Below the pieces are notes generated by a model. The model did not search any database, was not told the origin of the DNA, and saw only the letters and a list, made by a program, of their open reading frames with translations. This document shows positions 34,023 to 42,758 of a DNA stretch of 64,000 bases, piece after piece (positions within the stretch are counted from its first letter, which is position 1; each line of letters starts with the position of its first letter). A program made the translations under genes and the position numbers. Origin of the DNA: Sandarakinorhabdus sp. AAP62 (lineage in GTDB: Bacteria > Pseudomonadota > Alphaproteobacteria > Sphingomonadales > Sphingomonadaceae). Location: assembly GCF_000331225.1 (NCBI RefSeq), contig NZ_ANFY01000007.1, forward strand, positions 486,046-550,045. Reading direction: 5' to 3'.

Positions 34023-35843
34023 TCAGTGGCCTGCCGCCGATGATGCAACCTTACCACCGATCCATCCGGCAAGCTTGAGGGCCACTGCCAGAACGAGGAG
34101 CCAGCCTAAGGCTTCTCGTTCAGCATGGCGATTCTTGGTCGGCATGTGATACAGATTGACGATGAGCATGACTCCCGCGAACAACGTCATGTTCAGGAAA
34201 AAGGCATCTAGGTGCAGTGATCGGGCTTTGGCCAGCATGGCTTCCATAGCCGGCTTGAAATAATAGGCAACGGGAATGACCGACACCCGCTCTGCGGTAT
34301 GGAGCAGGCCGACCTGCGCCCTCGCGGCCTCGTTGAGCGCCAGTGTCTGGGCCGTCTGTTCCTCCGCCAGATTTTTCTGTGCATCAGCCGCGAGGCGCAG
34401 TTGCACTGCTTGAGCGAGATTGGAAAGATAATCCAGCCGCTTCGCGAGCTTCTCATGGCGCAGGCCAATGCGGTCGATGCGGTCCCAAGTCGCGCCATAG
34501 CGGCGGCGCACGAAGTCCGGGTAGGACTGGAAGCCCGGCACGCGCTTGTCGTGCAGATCCCTCACCAGCCGCGTGAAGGCGTCCACGTAGAAGCGTGAGC
34601 GGTCTACCCGGAACGACACGGTTTCGCCGTTGGCGGGAGACAGTCGGTTGAACGCGTTGAACTGATCGGTGAACGTCTTTTGCAGGGCGTCGCCATCCGT
34701 CAGATCAAGCTCCTTGCCCAGCGTTTCGCCAATGGCTTCCAGCGTGTCGCCGATCTCATTCAACGCTTTCAAATGGCGGAGCGATGCAAGCCGATAAGTA
34801 CCCAGCGTGTTCAACCGTTCGATAAGCCGCCCCATCTGCCAACTGCAGACATTGTCGGCGTACATCAGATAGCGCACTGGCGGGATCGCCGGTGCGCTGT
34901 CCTTGTCGGCGAGATGGTGGGTGCCAAGTGAGGACACGTAAACCACCCGCTCATCGAGAAACAGGGAACCCATCAGTTCCGGCAGCGCCGTGTTGAAGCC
35001 GTTGAATACGCCGGCCATGGCATCCAGGATCGGCCCAGGCCTTTTGAGCTTGCTGTCGATCGTTGCCACATCACTGCCGAGCAGTGGCTCCGAAGGCAGG
35101 ATGACGGACCGGAAGTCGGCGAACATTGTGCTGCCGCCAAAATCTGAACTGCCGGCTTCTGGCGGAAACAGGGCCAAGAACAGATCGTCGTTGTGCGTAT
35201 CATAAAGGGCGGTTGCGGCTTCGCTGGTGGCTTCCTTCTTGCGCGAGACGGTCGCGGCGAAGCTTGGGTGCAATCTCTTGTTGTGCGCACTGAGCAATGG
35301 CCGCCACAGCTTTGCGAGGTGGGGCTTTAATTCGCCTGATACGCACGGCACGCGCACCGCGTTCGGATTGTTGAAATCATTCTCATCCTGCTTGCGGGTG
35401 AAGAGCGTCCACAGGCTGATGGTGAAATATTCGCTGTGGACGGCCATGTGCAGCCTGACCCGCATGTCCCGCCAGCCGAGCCACAGGGTAAAGCGGTCTA
35501 CATCCAGCAGATTGGCCTTGATCTGCGCGGTTGCACCTCCGCTGGCGTCAAGTGAGGCCGCATGACCCATGAAGGTGAAGGGAAAGGCTTGCCCCTTCAC
35601 TGGGCGTCCGATCTCCCCGTTGACGCTCAGGATCTCGATGCCGTTCCTTGCATCCAGCGACCGCTCCAGCAGCGCCTTCACCTTGCCCAGCAGCATCTGC
35701 TTGGTGGGGGCAGAACCACGCTCAGTGCCAGCATCGGCAAACCACCAGGCGCGGTGGAAATTGAGGGCTGGCAGCGGCAGCCGGGGTGGCGACAGCGGAT
35801 GCGGATTATGCGCAACTATGTATTCGCCGTCCGCCGCCGCCAT
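34023..35843 (-). CDS. Unrecognised large membrane-anchored protein with C-terminal coiled coil
   Basis: 606 residues. The first ~420 residues look soluble and globular, without a known motif (FHRAWWFADAGTERG, LWLGWRDMRVRLHMAVHS). Residues about 460-540 are helical and coiled-coil-like (RHEKLAKRLDYLSNLAQAVQ, NEAARAQVGLLHTAERVSV). Two hydrophobic segments end the protein (FFLNMTLFAGVMLIVNLY and LGWLLVLAVALKLAGWI). The coiled-coil-then-two-helices layout is reminiscent of DUF3422/CorA-like proteins, but only topologically. The DNA is visibly less GC-biased than its neighbours and the 5' flank is AT-rich, suggesting acquired DNA. The 3' end lies 9 bases from the clpA stop. Confidence 0.75.
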   Translation of the reverse strand: MAAADGEYIVAHNPHPLSPPRLPLPALNFHRAWWFADAGTERGSAPTKQMLLGKVKALLERSLDARNGIEILSVNGEIGRPVKGQAFPFTFMGHAASLDASGGATAQIKANLLDVDRFTLWLGWRDMRVRLHMAVHSEYFTISLWTLFTRKQDENDFNNPNAVRVPCVSGELKPHLAKLWRPLLSAHNKRLHPSFAATVSRKKEATSEAATALYDTHNDDLFLALFPPEAGSSDFGGSTMFADFRSVILPSEPLLGSDVATIDSKLKRPGPILDAMAGVFNGFNTALPELMGSLFLDERVVYVSSLGTHHLADKDSAPAIPPVRYLMYADNVCSWQMGRLIERLNTLGTYRLASLRHLKALNEIGDTLEAIGETLGKELDLTDGDALQKTFTDQFNAFNRLSPANGETVSFRVDRSRFYVDAFTRLVRDLHDKRVPGFQSYPDFVRRRYGATWDRIDRIGLRHEKLAKRLDYLSNLAQAVQLRLAADAQKNLAEEQTAQTLALNEAARAQVGLLHTAERVSVIPVAYYFKPAMEAMLAKARSLHLDAFFLNMTLFAGVMLIVNLYHMPTKNRHAEREALGWLLVLAVALKLAGWIGGKVASSAAGH

Positions 35844-35961
35844 TGCCCGCGCTCCCCCAAGTTTCAGGCGGCAGCTTTTATTAACAAGCGCCTGAAATCA
35901 CCACGAATCCTGCAAGTAAAACTGCCGGTGGGTAGCGAAAGCGTCAAGTCATCTTCATTCT

Positions 35962-38262
35962 TCAGTAACGAATTGTCACACCGCCCTGCACCATCAGCGG
36001 CTGGCCCGGCAGCGCGCCGCGGGCGCGATCGATCACGAACAGCCGATCAAACAGGTTGCGCGCCGAAACGAACACTTCCCAATTGCCCTTGGGCGGGCCG
36101 TAGGAGGCGGCGATATTCACCTGCGCCCAGCCACCGATGCGGCCACGCTGGCCATCGGGGGTGACGGCCACCAAGTTCACATCATCGGCGAACATGGCGG
36201 ACTGGCCCACCACTTCCACCTGGCCGGTGAAGCCCTTGTGCTCGATGCCCAGCGCGCCCGAAATCAGCCATTCCGGCGCATAGGGCAGGCGATTGCCCTT
36301 CACGTCGCGGGCCACACCGCACGGCACCGCGCCGGCACCGGTGGCAACCAGCGTGCCGGTGGTGGCACCATCGAAACAGGGAACATTGGCGATCCTTGTG
36401 CTGCTGTAGCGCGCGGTCGCCACCCAGGTGCTGGCCAGGCGGGCAAACATGTCTGTCTCCGCATCCGTCCAGCCGGCATCTCGTGACGACAGGGTGAGCG
36501 ACAATTCCCCGCCCCGGTGCAGCGTGCGCCCGGCAGAAGTGAGCGTGGCACCAACACCGCCGGCCACGGATTGCGGGATGATCTGGTTGGCAAAATCCAT
36601 CACGAAGAAGGTGGCATCACCCCTGATGCCCTTGACGATGCTGCCGCGCACGCCGGCTTCCCAGTTCCAGCTGAGTTCCGCATCGAGATCCACCGAGCCG
36701 CCGGCAGGCGTGATGATGTCTTCCACGCGCGGCGGGGCAAAGCCGCGATGGACGCCGCCGTAAAGCGTGACATCATCCGCCACGCGCCAGGTCATGCCGA
36801 TGCCGGGCAGCAACTTGTCCAGCGTCTGCTGGCCCTGGGTTTCCGCGGTCTTGGCGCCAGTGGGGCGGCCGCCGGCGATCACGTCCACCGGCAGGTTGCG
36901 ACGGGCATAGTCGATGAACTCGCCGCGCACGCCCGGGATGATGGCGAAATCGCCGAATTGCAGGCGGGACTGGATGAAGGCCGAGAAGGCCGAGGCGTCG
37001 CGCTCATTGTTCTCACGCACGCCGGCGTTCACGCCCACACCGGGGGTGCGCGCGGTGGGCGTATCGCCATTCCACTGGCGGCGGCGCTGGCGTTCCTCGT
37101 GGAAGCGGATGCCCAACTCGGTCTCACCGCCAAAGCCGAGGCCAAGATCATCATGATCCAGGCTGAGCCGGCTTTCGACGCCCCAGGTATCATAATCGCG
37201 CAGCCGCCCTTCGTTGCCGCAGCCGCCATTGAGATTGGCCACACTGCCGCAGGCCGGATCGCTGGCATCGTTCGGGCGCTGGCCGCTGTTCGAAGATTGC
37301 CGCCACCAGTCACGGGCGAAATGGTGATAATAGGCCGTGGTCTTCAGCGTCGCCGCGTTCGACAGCGTCCAGCGGTGCGCGAAAGTGGCATTCCAGCGTT
37401 CGGTCTGGAAATCATCGTTCACGAAGATGTTGCCGCGCGGATTGGCGGCGAATTCGGCGCGGGTAAGGCCGGAATAGGTCAGCTGGCTGTCTTCACGGAA
37501 ACGGCTCACCTTCAGCGTGATGCCGTGATCGGCGCCCAGATCCCAGCTGCCCTTCACGAAGATATCGGTGAAACGCAGATGCTGGTTGTCGCGGTTGCCG
37601 TCGGTCTGCTTGTGATTCACGTGCAGCAGCAGCCCGCCGCCCAGCGCCTGCCCGCCGACCATGCCATCGAGGTTGACCGTATCGCGATTGCCCACGCTGC
37701 CGGTGAAGCGCGCGGTCAGCTGCTCCGGCGCGGCGGGGGTGATATAGTTGATGGCGCCACCAATGGTCTGCGGGCCGAAACGCACCTGCGCGGCGCCTTT
37801 CAGCACCTCCAGACTGGTGAACCGTTCGATCGGCGGGTGATAGTAACTGGCATTGTCGCCATAGGGGGCATAACCCAGCGGCACACCATCTTCGAGCAGC
37901 AGCACCTTGGTCGACCGCACCGGATTGAGCCCGCGGATGCCGATATTGGGGCGGGCGCCGGCGCCTTCCTCGTCACGCGGGAACAGGCCAGCGACCTGGC
38001 GCAGCGCATCGTTCACGGTGAACACGCGGCTGCGCTTGAGGTCCGTCTCGGTCACCAGCGCGGTCGATCCGGCGATCTGGCCGGCGCGAATGGCATCACC
38101 CACCACGATGATTTCGGTATCGGGGGCGGAATCGCCCGCCGCAGCCGTCACCGCCAGTGCTTCATCCGCCGGGGCCGCCAGCGCCGGGCCGGCCAGCATC
38201 AGGGCGGCCGTGGCAAGCCACAATGTGCGGGAGGCGCTGGGCTGGAAACTGCGATGACGCAT
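35962..38262 (-). CDS. TonB-dependent outer-membrane receptor, iron-siderophore (FecA-like)
   Basis: 766 residues from the ATG at 38262 (AGAGGG about 9 bases upstream). A signal peptide (LWLATAALMLAGPALA) is followed by a plug domain (VFTVNDALRQVAGLFPRDEEG, IGIRGLNPVRSTKVLLLEDGVPLGYAPYGDN) and a 22-strand barrel with the terminal aromatic VTIRY. The plug resembles FecA-type ferric dicitrate receptors. Two Fur-like boxes upstream indicate iron repression. There is no FecIR pair, TonB or ABC transporter nearby, so the ligand is inferred only as a ferric complex. Confidence 0.93.
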   Translation of the reverse strand: MRHRSFQPSASRTLWLATAALMLAGPALAAPADEALAVTAAAGDSAPDTEIIVVGDAIRAGQIAGSTALVTETDLKRSRVFTVNDALRQVAGLFPRDEEGAGARPNIGIRGLNPVRSTKVLLLEDGVPLGYAPYGDNASYYHPPIERFTSLEVLKGAAQVRFGPQTIGGAINYITPAAPEQLTARFTGSVGNRDTVNLDGMVGGQALGGGLLLHVNHKQTDGNRDNQHLRFTDIFVKGSWDLGADHGITLKVSRFREDSQLTYSGLTRAEFAANPRGNIFVNDDFQTERWNATFAHRWTLSNAATLKTTAYYHHFARDWWRQSSNSGQRPNDASDPACGSVANLNGGCGNEGRLRDYDTWGVESRLSLDHDDLGLGFGGETELGIRFHEERQRRRQWNGDTPTARTPGVGVNAGVRENNERDASAFSAFIQSRLQFGDFAIIPGVRGEFIDYARRNLPVDVIAGGRPTGAKTAETQGQQTLDKLLPGIGMTWRVADDVTLYGGVHRGFAPPRVEDIITPAGGSVDLDAELSWNWEAGVRGSIVKGIRGDATFFVMDFANQIIPQSVAGGVGATLTSAGRTLHRGGELSLTLSSRDAGWTDAETDMFARLASTWVATARYSSTRIANVPCFDGATTGTLVATGAGAVPCGVARDVKGNRLPYAPEWLISGALGIEHKGFTGQVEVVGQSAMFADDVNLVAVTPDGQRGRIGGWAQVNIAASYGPPKGNWEVFVSARNLFDRLFVIDRARGALPGQPLMVQGGVTIRY

Positions 38263-38278
38263 GACGAAAACCCTCTTA

Positions 38279-38299
38279 TTGCAACTCATTCTCAATCGC
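38279..38299. promoter_or_regulatory. Fur-like box 1 upstream of the TonB receptor
   Basis: TTGCAACTCATTCTCAATCGC; its reverse complement reads GAGAATGAGTTGC, a usual degenerate Fur-site form matching about 11 of 19 positions of the classical consensus. It lies 17 bases upstream of the receptor start. Confidence 0.6.
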
Positions 38300-38324
38300 C
38301 TTAGCGGCGGCGGCCGGGCAAGGC

Positions 38325-38343
38325 AATAATGATAATCAGTCGC
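38325..38343. promoter_or_regulatory. Fur-like box 2 in the divergent promoter region
   Basis: AATAATGATAATCAGTCGC matches about 15 of 19 positions of the classical Fur box, including the core AATGATAATCA (38328-38338). It lies between the receptor gene and the small gene at 38427, so it could repress both. Confidence 0.75.
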
Positions 38344-38426
38344 AACAAAGATTTTCCGCCGTCGCCGTTCATCGCCGGTCAAGCCAGCCGGCGGCATTTC
38401 CGAACGCTCTTACGGGGAGGGAAACC

Positions 38427-38627
38427 ATGGTACGCGCGCTGGCGTCCCGCATCGGGCTGGTCATATTGGCGGTCATGGCGCTGGTTGCGGCCGAACCCCG
38501 CCTCACCCTGGCTTTCGAACAGACGGACGATCCACGGCCGAAGCGTTTTGCCCTCACCGGCGAGGTGATGGGCAAGGTGCTGGGTGTGGTGATCAGCTGG
38601 TCGGGCGGTGGCCGTCAACTGCGCTGA
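38427..38627 (+). CDS. Tiny exported protein, possibly iron-regulated
   Basis: 66 residues, ATG with GGGGAGGG 5 bases upstream, a strong ribosome site. An N-terminal hydrophobic segment (IGLVILAVMALVAAEPRLTLA) looks like a signal peptide or anchor. The remainder is short (TDDPRPKRFALTGEVMGKVLGVVISWSGGGRQLR). It shares the promoter region with the TonB receptor and the Fur box at 38325. No family is recognised. Its stop is directly adjacent to the recX stop. Confidence 0.65.
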   Translation: MVRALASRIGLVILAVMALVAAEPRLTLAFEQTDDPRPKRFALTGEVMGKVLGVVISWSGGGRQLR

Positions 38628-39185
38628 TCAATCCCCGCCCAACAACGCTTCCGCTTCCGCCACGCTGCGCGCCGCCAGGATCGGCCGCGCCACCCCCATC
38701 GCGTGCCCGGCCCGCAACATGGCCGACAGCGCCTTCTGCCGCGTGGCCGGATCATCGCTGCGTTCGCGCGCAAACGGCCCCAGCCGCTTCCTGCGGGCAA
38801 AGGCCAGCGCCGTGGCCAGCGCCGCCTGCGCATCGGGCGCCTCACCGCGATCAGCCTCGCCGACTCCGGCCGCGTGCAATTGCTCCGTCACCCGGCGATG
38901 CCCCAGGCCGCGCGCCGCCATCGCCCGGCTTTTCATCGCCGCAAAGGCAGCATCATTGACATAGCCGAGCTCGGCCAGCCGGTCCGCCAGCGCCTCCAGC
39001 GCCGCCGGCTGCGTCCCGGCCCAGCCGCGCTCCTTCAGCTTCCGGGCCAGATAGCGCAGCAATTTCAACCGGGTGGTGGCGAAACGCGCTGCATAGTGCA
39101 GGGCCAGATCGCGCAAGCCAGCCTCGTCCAGCGGCGGCGGGACGCGGCGCTGGCGGCGCCCATTTCCTTGCTTTTCGTCAACCAT
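38628..39185 (-). CDS. recX: Regulatory protein RecX
   Basis: 185 residues of three-helix repeats typical of RecX: LALHYAARFATTRLKLLRYLARKLKERGW, ALADRLAELGYVNDAAFAAMKSRAMAARGLGHRRVTEQLHAAG. RecX inhibits RecA filament extension. It is not linked to recA here. It is divergent from the acyl-ACP synthetase gene. Confidence 0.9.
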   Translation of the reverse strand: MVDEKQGNGRRQRRVPPPLDEAGLRDLALHYAARFATTRLKLLRYLARKLKERGWAGTQPAALEALADRLAELGYVNDAAFAAMKSRAMAARGLGHRRVTEQLHAAGVGEADRGEAPDAQAALATALAFARRKRLGPFARERSDDPATRQKALSAMLRAGHAMGVARPILAARSVAEAEALLGGD

Positions 39186-39306
39186 GCCACTTTCCTGCCA
39201 CTTTCGGGCCGGAATTTGAACGCCCCCGTGTGGCAGGGCGATCCTGAGAAAAAATCATATTGCGTCGCAGGCCGGGTCGGGCCGCAGCGGCGCGGCAAGG
39301 GAGACG

Positions 39307-41058
39307 ATGATGGCCGATACCCCCCAGGCCGAGCTGAAGCCAACCGCCACCAGCGATGCGCTGCCGCAGCGCCGCTCTGATTTCGCCACGCTGGGTGATG
39401 CGCTGGATTATGCGGCGCAGGGTAAAAAAGGCTATAATTTCCACGATGCCCGCGCCGATCTGGTGCGCGCCTACCCCTTTTCCGAACTCGCCGCCGATGC
39501 CCGCCGCCACGCGGCGCACTTCATTGCCGAAGGTGTGCAGCCCGGTGACCGCATTGCCCTGATCGCCGAAACCGGCCCCGGCTTTGCCGCCGCCTTCTTT
39601 GGCGCCATCTATGCCGGCGCGCTGCCGGTGCCGCTGCCGCTGCCGACCAGCTTTGGCGGCCGCGAAGCCTATGTCGATCAGATCCGCGTGCAGCTCACCA
39701 GCTGCGATCCGCTGATGCTGCTCTCCCCGCCCGGCCTGCACGATATCGTGAAGGATGCGGCCACCGGCCTGTGTGCCGCGCATGATTGGGAGCAATGGTT
39801 CGCGGGAGACGCACCCGCCGTGACGCTGCCCAGGGCCAAGCCGACCGACATCGCCTATCTGCAATATTCGTCGGGCTCCACCCGCTTCCCGCATGGCGTT
39901 GCCGTTACCCACGAAGCGCTGCTGGCCAATCTTTCGGCCCATGCCAGCTGCACCCACGCCGCCGAAGGCGATCGGGTGGTGAGCTGGCTGCCCTGGTATC
40001 ACGACATGGGCCTGGTGGGTTGCATGCTCGCCCCGATGTCCAACCAGATCTCGGTCGATTATCTCGCCACCGAGGATTTCGCCCGCCGCCCGCTGTCGTG
40101 GCTGACGCTGATCAGCCGCAACCCGGATGCTTCGCTCAGCTATTCGCCCACCTTTGGCTACGATATCTGCGCCCGCCGCATTTCGCCGTCGATCCCGGTG
40201 GCCGAACGTTTTGACCTGTCGCGCTGGCGCGTCGCCGGTAACGGGGCGGACATGATCCGCCCGGAAGTGATGCAGGCCTTTGTCGACACGTTCGCGCCGG
40301 CCGGCTTCAAGGCCAGCGCCTTCCTGCCCAGCTATGGCCTTGCCGAAGCGACGCTCGCCGTCACCATCATGCCGGTGGGTGAAGGCATCCAGTGCGACCT
40401 GATCGACGAACGCACCCTGTCGGGCGCCACCGAGCCGCGCGCCGATCACCGCCTGCCCACCCGCTACCGCGCCATTGTCAATTGCGGCAAGGCCGTGCCC
40501 GGCCTCACCATCGAAGTGCGCGATGAAAACGGCCAGCTGCTGCCCGACCGCAAGATCGGCCGCGTGTTCGTGAAGGGCCTTGGCATCATGGCCGGCTATT
40601 TCCGCGATCCGGAAGCCACCGCCGCCTGCATGAAGGATGGCTGGCTCGACACCGGCGACATGGCCTACATGAAGGACGGCTCGCTCTATATCGTCGGCCG
40701 CGCCAAGGACATGATCATCATCAACGGCAAGAATCACTGGCCGCAGGATATCGAATGGGCGATCGAGCAGCTGCCCGGCTTCAAGGCTGGCGACATCGCC
40801 GCCTTCTCGGTCACCACCCCATCGGGCGAAGAAGCCCCGGCCGTGCTGGTGCAGTGCCGCACCAGCTGCAACGACGAGCGGCTCAAGCTGCGCGACGCGA
40901 TTCGGACCAAGGTGAAAGCCATCACCGGCATGAGCTGCGTGGTCGAACTGGTGCCGCCGCGCACCCTGCCGCGCACCTCGTCGGGCAAGCTGAGCCGGTC
41001 GAAGGCGCGGTTGCAATATCTGTCGGGCGAGATTCAGCCGTTCGAAGTGGCGGCCTGA
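39307..41058 (+). CDS. aasR: Fatty acyl-AMP ligase / acyl-ACP synthetase of the sphingolipid locus (AasR-like)
   Basis: 583 residues. This ANL superfamily enzyme activates a fatty acid with ATP and likely loads it onto the ACP encoded at 42759. Motifs are YLQYSSGSTRFPHGVAVTH (A3 loop), SYGLAEATLAV, DGWLDTGDMAYMKDG and the catalytic-Lys region LPRTSSGKLSRSKA. It resembles fatty acyl-AMP ligases more than CoA ligases. The assignment to ceramide synthesis rests on its gene neighbours, matching the Caulobacter spt-acpR-cerR-aasR set. The start at 39307 has AAGGGAGA upstream. Confidence 0.82.
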   Translation: MMADTPQAELKPTATSDALPQRRSDFATLGDALDYAAQGKKGYNFHDARADLVRAYPFSELAADARRHAAHFIAEGVQPGDRIALIAETGPGFAAAFFGAIYAGALPVPLPLPTSFGGREAYVDQIRVQLTSCDPLMLLSPPGLHDIVKDAATGLCAAHDWEQWFAGDAPAVTLPRAKPTDIAYLQYSSGSTRFPHGVAVTHEALLANLSAHASCTHAAEGDRVVSWLPWYHDMGLVGCMLAPMSNQISVDYLATEDFARRPLSWLTLISRNPDASLSYSPTFGYDICARRISPSIPVAERFDLSRWRVAGNGADMIRPEVMQAFVDTFAPAGFKASAFLPSYGLAEATLAVTIMPVGEGIQCDLIDERTLSGATEPRADHRLPTRYRAIVNCGKAVPGLTIEVRDENGQLLPDRKIGRVFVKGLGIMAGYFRDPEATAACMKDGWLDTGDMAYMKDGSLYIVGRAKDMIIINGKNHWPQDIEWAIEQLPGFKAGDIAAFSVTTPSGEEAPAVLVQCRTSCNDERLKLRDAIRTKVKAITGMSCVVELVPPRTLPRTSSGKLSRSKARLQYLSGEIQPFEVAA

Positions 41059-41081
41059 CCTTCGGCCCCCCGGAAAAGACC

Positions 41082-41160
41082 AGACCCGCTCATGCCGAGC
41101 TAGTCGAGGCACGCACCACCGCCGGCGCGGTGCCTCGACAAGCTTGGCATGAGCGGGTCT
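41082..41160. repeat. Long imperfect hairpin between aasR and cerR
   Basis: Outer arms AGACCCGCTCATGCC (41082-41096) and GGCATGAGCGGGTCT (41146-41160) pair perfectly. Inner arms GTCGAGGCAC (41103-41112) and GTGCCTCGAC (41130-41139) also pair perfectly. The core resembles a common palindromic repeat of sphingomonads and the stem at 23231-23259. It may end or attenuate transcription between the two genes. Confidence 0.85.
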
Positions 41161-41174
41161 GGGTTTGTTGAACG

Positions 41175-42095
41175 ATGACCGAGCAGACGACCCCTCCCCT
41201 CGCCGTCACCGGCGCCACCGGCTTCGTCGGCCGCCGCGTGCTGGCCTTGGCCAATCGCCCCGTCCGTGCCCTCACCCGCCGGCCGCAGCCGCCACAGCCC
41301 GGCGTGGAATGGGTGCTGGGCGATCTCGGCGACACCCACGCGCTGGCCCGTCTGTGCGAGGGCGCGGCGGCCGTGCTGCACATTGCCGGCGTCGTCAACG
41401 CGGCCGATGAAGCCGGCTTCACGGCGGGCAATGTCACCGGCACCGCCAATGTGCTGGCCGCCGCTGCCGGCGTGCCGCGCTTCGTCCACGTCTCCAGCCT
41501 CGCTGCACGCGAGCCACGGCTATCGATGTATGGCGCGTCCAAGGCGCAGGGTGACGCCCTGGCGATGGCCAGTGACCGCGACTGGGTGATCGTGCGCCCG
41601 CCCGGCGTCTATGGCCCTGGCGACGCCGAAATGCGCGATCTGTTCCGCCTCGCCCGCTTTGGCCTGGGCCTCGCCCCCGGCGGGCCAAACGCGCGCATCA
41701 GCCTGATCCATGTCGACGATCTGGCCCGAGCCCTGCTGGCACTGACCCACGGCGGCCCGTCGCGCGAGATCCTGGAAATCGATGATGGTTCGGGCGGTTA
41801 TGCCCACGCCGATCACGCTGCCGCCATTGGCCGGGCGCTGGGCAAGGCCAATGTGCGCATGATTCCCATCGGCAGCCGCCTGATCAGCACCGCCGCCGCC
41901 ATCGCCACGCGGCTGGCCGGCTGGAAGGGCGAACTGCCCAAGTTGAGCCGCGACCGCGCCCGCTATCTCGCCCACCCCGATTGGGTGGCGCGCGGCGGCA
42001 ATCAGCGGCTGGCCGGCCTCTGGCAGCCGCAGATCGGGCTGGATGAAGGCATGGCCGATACAGTGCGCGACTATCGCGCCAGAGGTTGGCTGTAA
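41175..42095 (+). CDS. cerR: NAD(P)-dependent epimerase/reductase, CerR-like
   Basis: 306 residues, extended short-chain dehydrogenase fold. The cofactor motif is GATGFVG at residues 13-19, the catalytic Tyr-x3-Lys is in YGASKAQGD, and VRPPGVYGPGD follows. By position in the sphingolipid cluster it is the likely reductase of the 3-keto group of ceramide/sphinganine, as CerR in Caulobacter. That function is inferred; sequence alone gives only an NAD(P)-dependent reductase. Confidence 0.78.
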   Translation: MTEQTTPPLAVTGATGFVGRRVLALANRPVRALTRRPQPPQPGVEWVLGDLGDTHALARLCEGAAAVLHIAGVVNAADEAGFTAGNVTGTANVLAAAAGVPRFVHVSSLAAREPRLSMYGASKAQGDALAMASDRDWVIVRPPGVYGPGDAEMRDLFRLARFGLGLAPGGPNARISLIHVDDLARALLALTHGGPSREILEIDDGSGGYAHADHAAAIGRALGKANVRMIPIGSRLISTAAAIATRLAGWKGELPKLSRDRARYLAHPDWVARGGNQRLAGLWQPQIGLDEGMADTVRDYRARGWL

Positions 42096-42102
42096 CGGCT
42101 GG

Positions 42103-42669
42103 TCAGGCGCCCAGCGCCGTCTGCAACAGGAACACCGCCAGCGTGGTGACAAGGCCGCCGATGAACACGCGATAGCCCCAGCCGAGATATTTATACTTCT
42201 TGTTCGCCAGCACCTGGCCCAGTTGGTAGACATCGCGCGCCATGGCCTGCTGGATGGCGTGATCATCCGCATTGGTATGCTCCAGCCAGTGGATCCACTC
42301 CGCCTCGCTCAGCCGGGTGAAACCGGCAAAGAACAACAGGTTGGGTGGCGGAGGCGGCCCCTTGGCCGCGCTGCCAAGCGCCGGCAGCACCGCCAGCATG
42401 CACAGCACCGCGGCCAGCCCCGAAGACGCCGCCAGCACCAGCAGTGCCGGATTGGTGGCGGCCTCCTTCACCACCAGCGCAAAGATCACCGAATTGACGC
42501 CGATGATGATGCTCGCCTTCTGATCTGCCATGGCTGACAGCGTCACGTGATGTTGCTGCATGGTGCGGATCAGGTGGATGGCGTTTGCGTGACTGGGGGC
42601 ATGGCTGGCACCCGGCGGCGGCCCACCCTCGGTCAATGTATCGCTGCTGATATCGAATATGTCATCCAT
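42103..42669 (-). CDS. Orphan PycTM/DUF5706-type (Pycsar effector-like) membrane protein
   Basis: 188 residues from the ATG at 42669; in-frame ATGs at 42678 and 42714 are alternatives and none has a good ribosome site. The signature is AMADQKASIIIGVNSVIFALVV, followed by a second hydrophobic segment (LLVLAASSGLAAVLCMLAVLPAL) and, after a linker with ARDVYQLGQVLANKKYKYLGW, a third (FIGGLVTTLAVFLL). This matches the membrane-effector domain of Pycsar anti-phage systems. No cyclase gene lies nearby. It is antisense to, and embedded within, the sphingolipid cluster. Confidence 0.78.
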   Translation of the reverse strand: MDDIFDISSDTLTEGGPPPGASHAPSHANAIHLIRTMQQHHVTLSAMADQKASIIIGVNSVIFALVVKEAATNPALLVLAASSGLAAVLCMLAVLPALGSAAKGPPPPPNLLFFAGFTRLSEAEWIHWLEHTNADDHAIQQAMARDVYQLGQVLANKKYKYLGWGYRVFIGGLVTTLAVFLLQTALGA

Positions 42670-42679
42670 GTGACACATG
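42667..42679. promoter_or_regulatory. 13-bp palindrome between pycTM-like and acpR genes
   Basis: CATGTGACACATG is perfectly symmetric and overlaps the start of the minus-strand gene, about 80 bases upstream of the ACP start. It is a possible operator controlling one or both divergent genes; no direct evidence. Confidence 0.35.
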
Positions 42680-42758
42680 ATGGCACCAACGCAAGCGCTC
42701 CGCAATTTGGCCATGATGTAAGGGCAAAGGGCCTTCAAAGCCTGATATTGGAGCCTTC

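Noticed and set aside
36517..38304. 595-codon plus-strand frame across the TonB receptor
   Set aside because: Shadow frame; the minus-strand receptor has signal peptide, plug and C-terminal aromatic residue.
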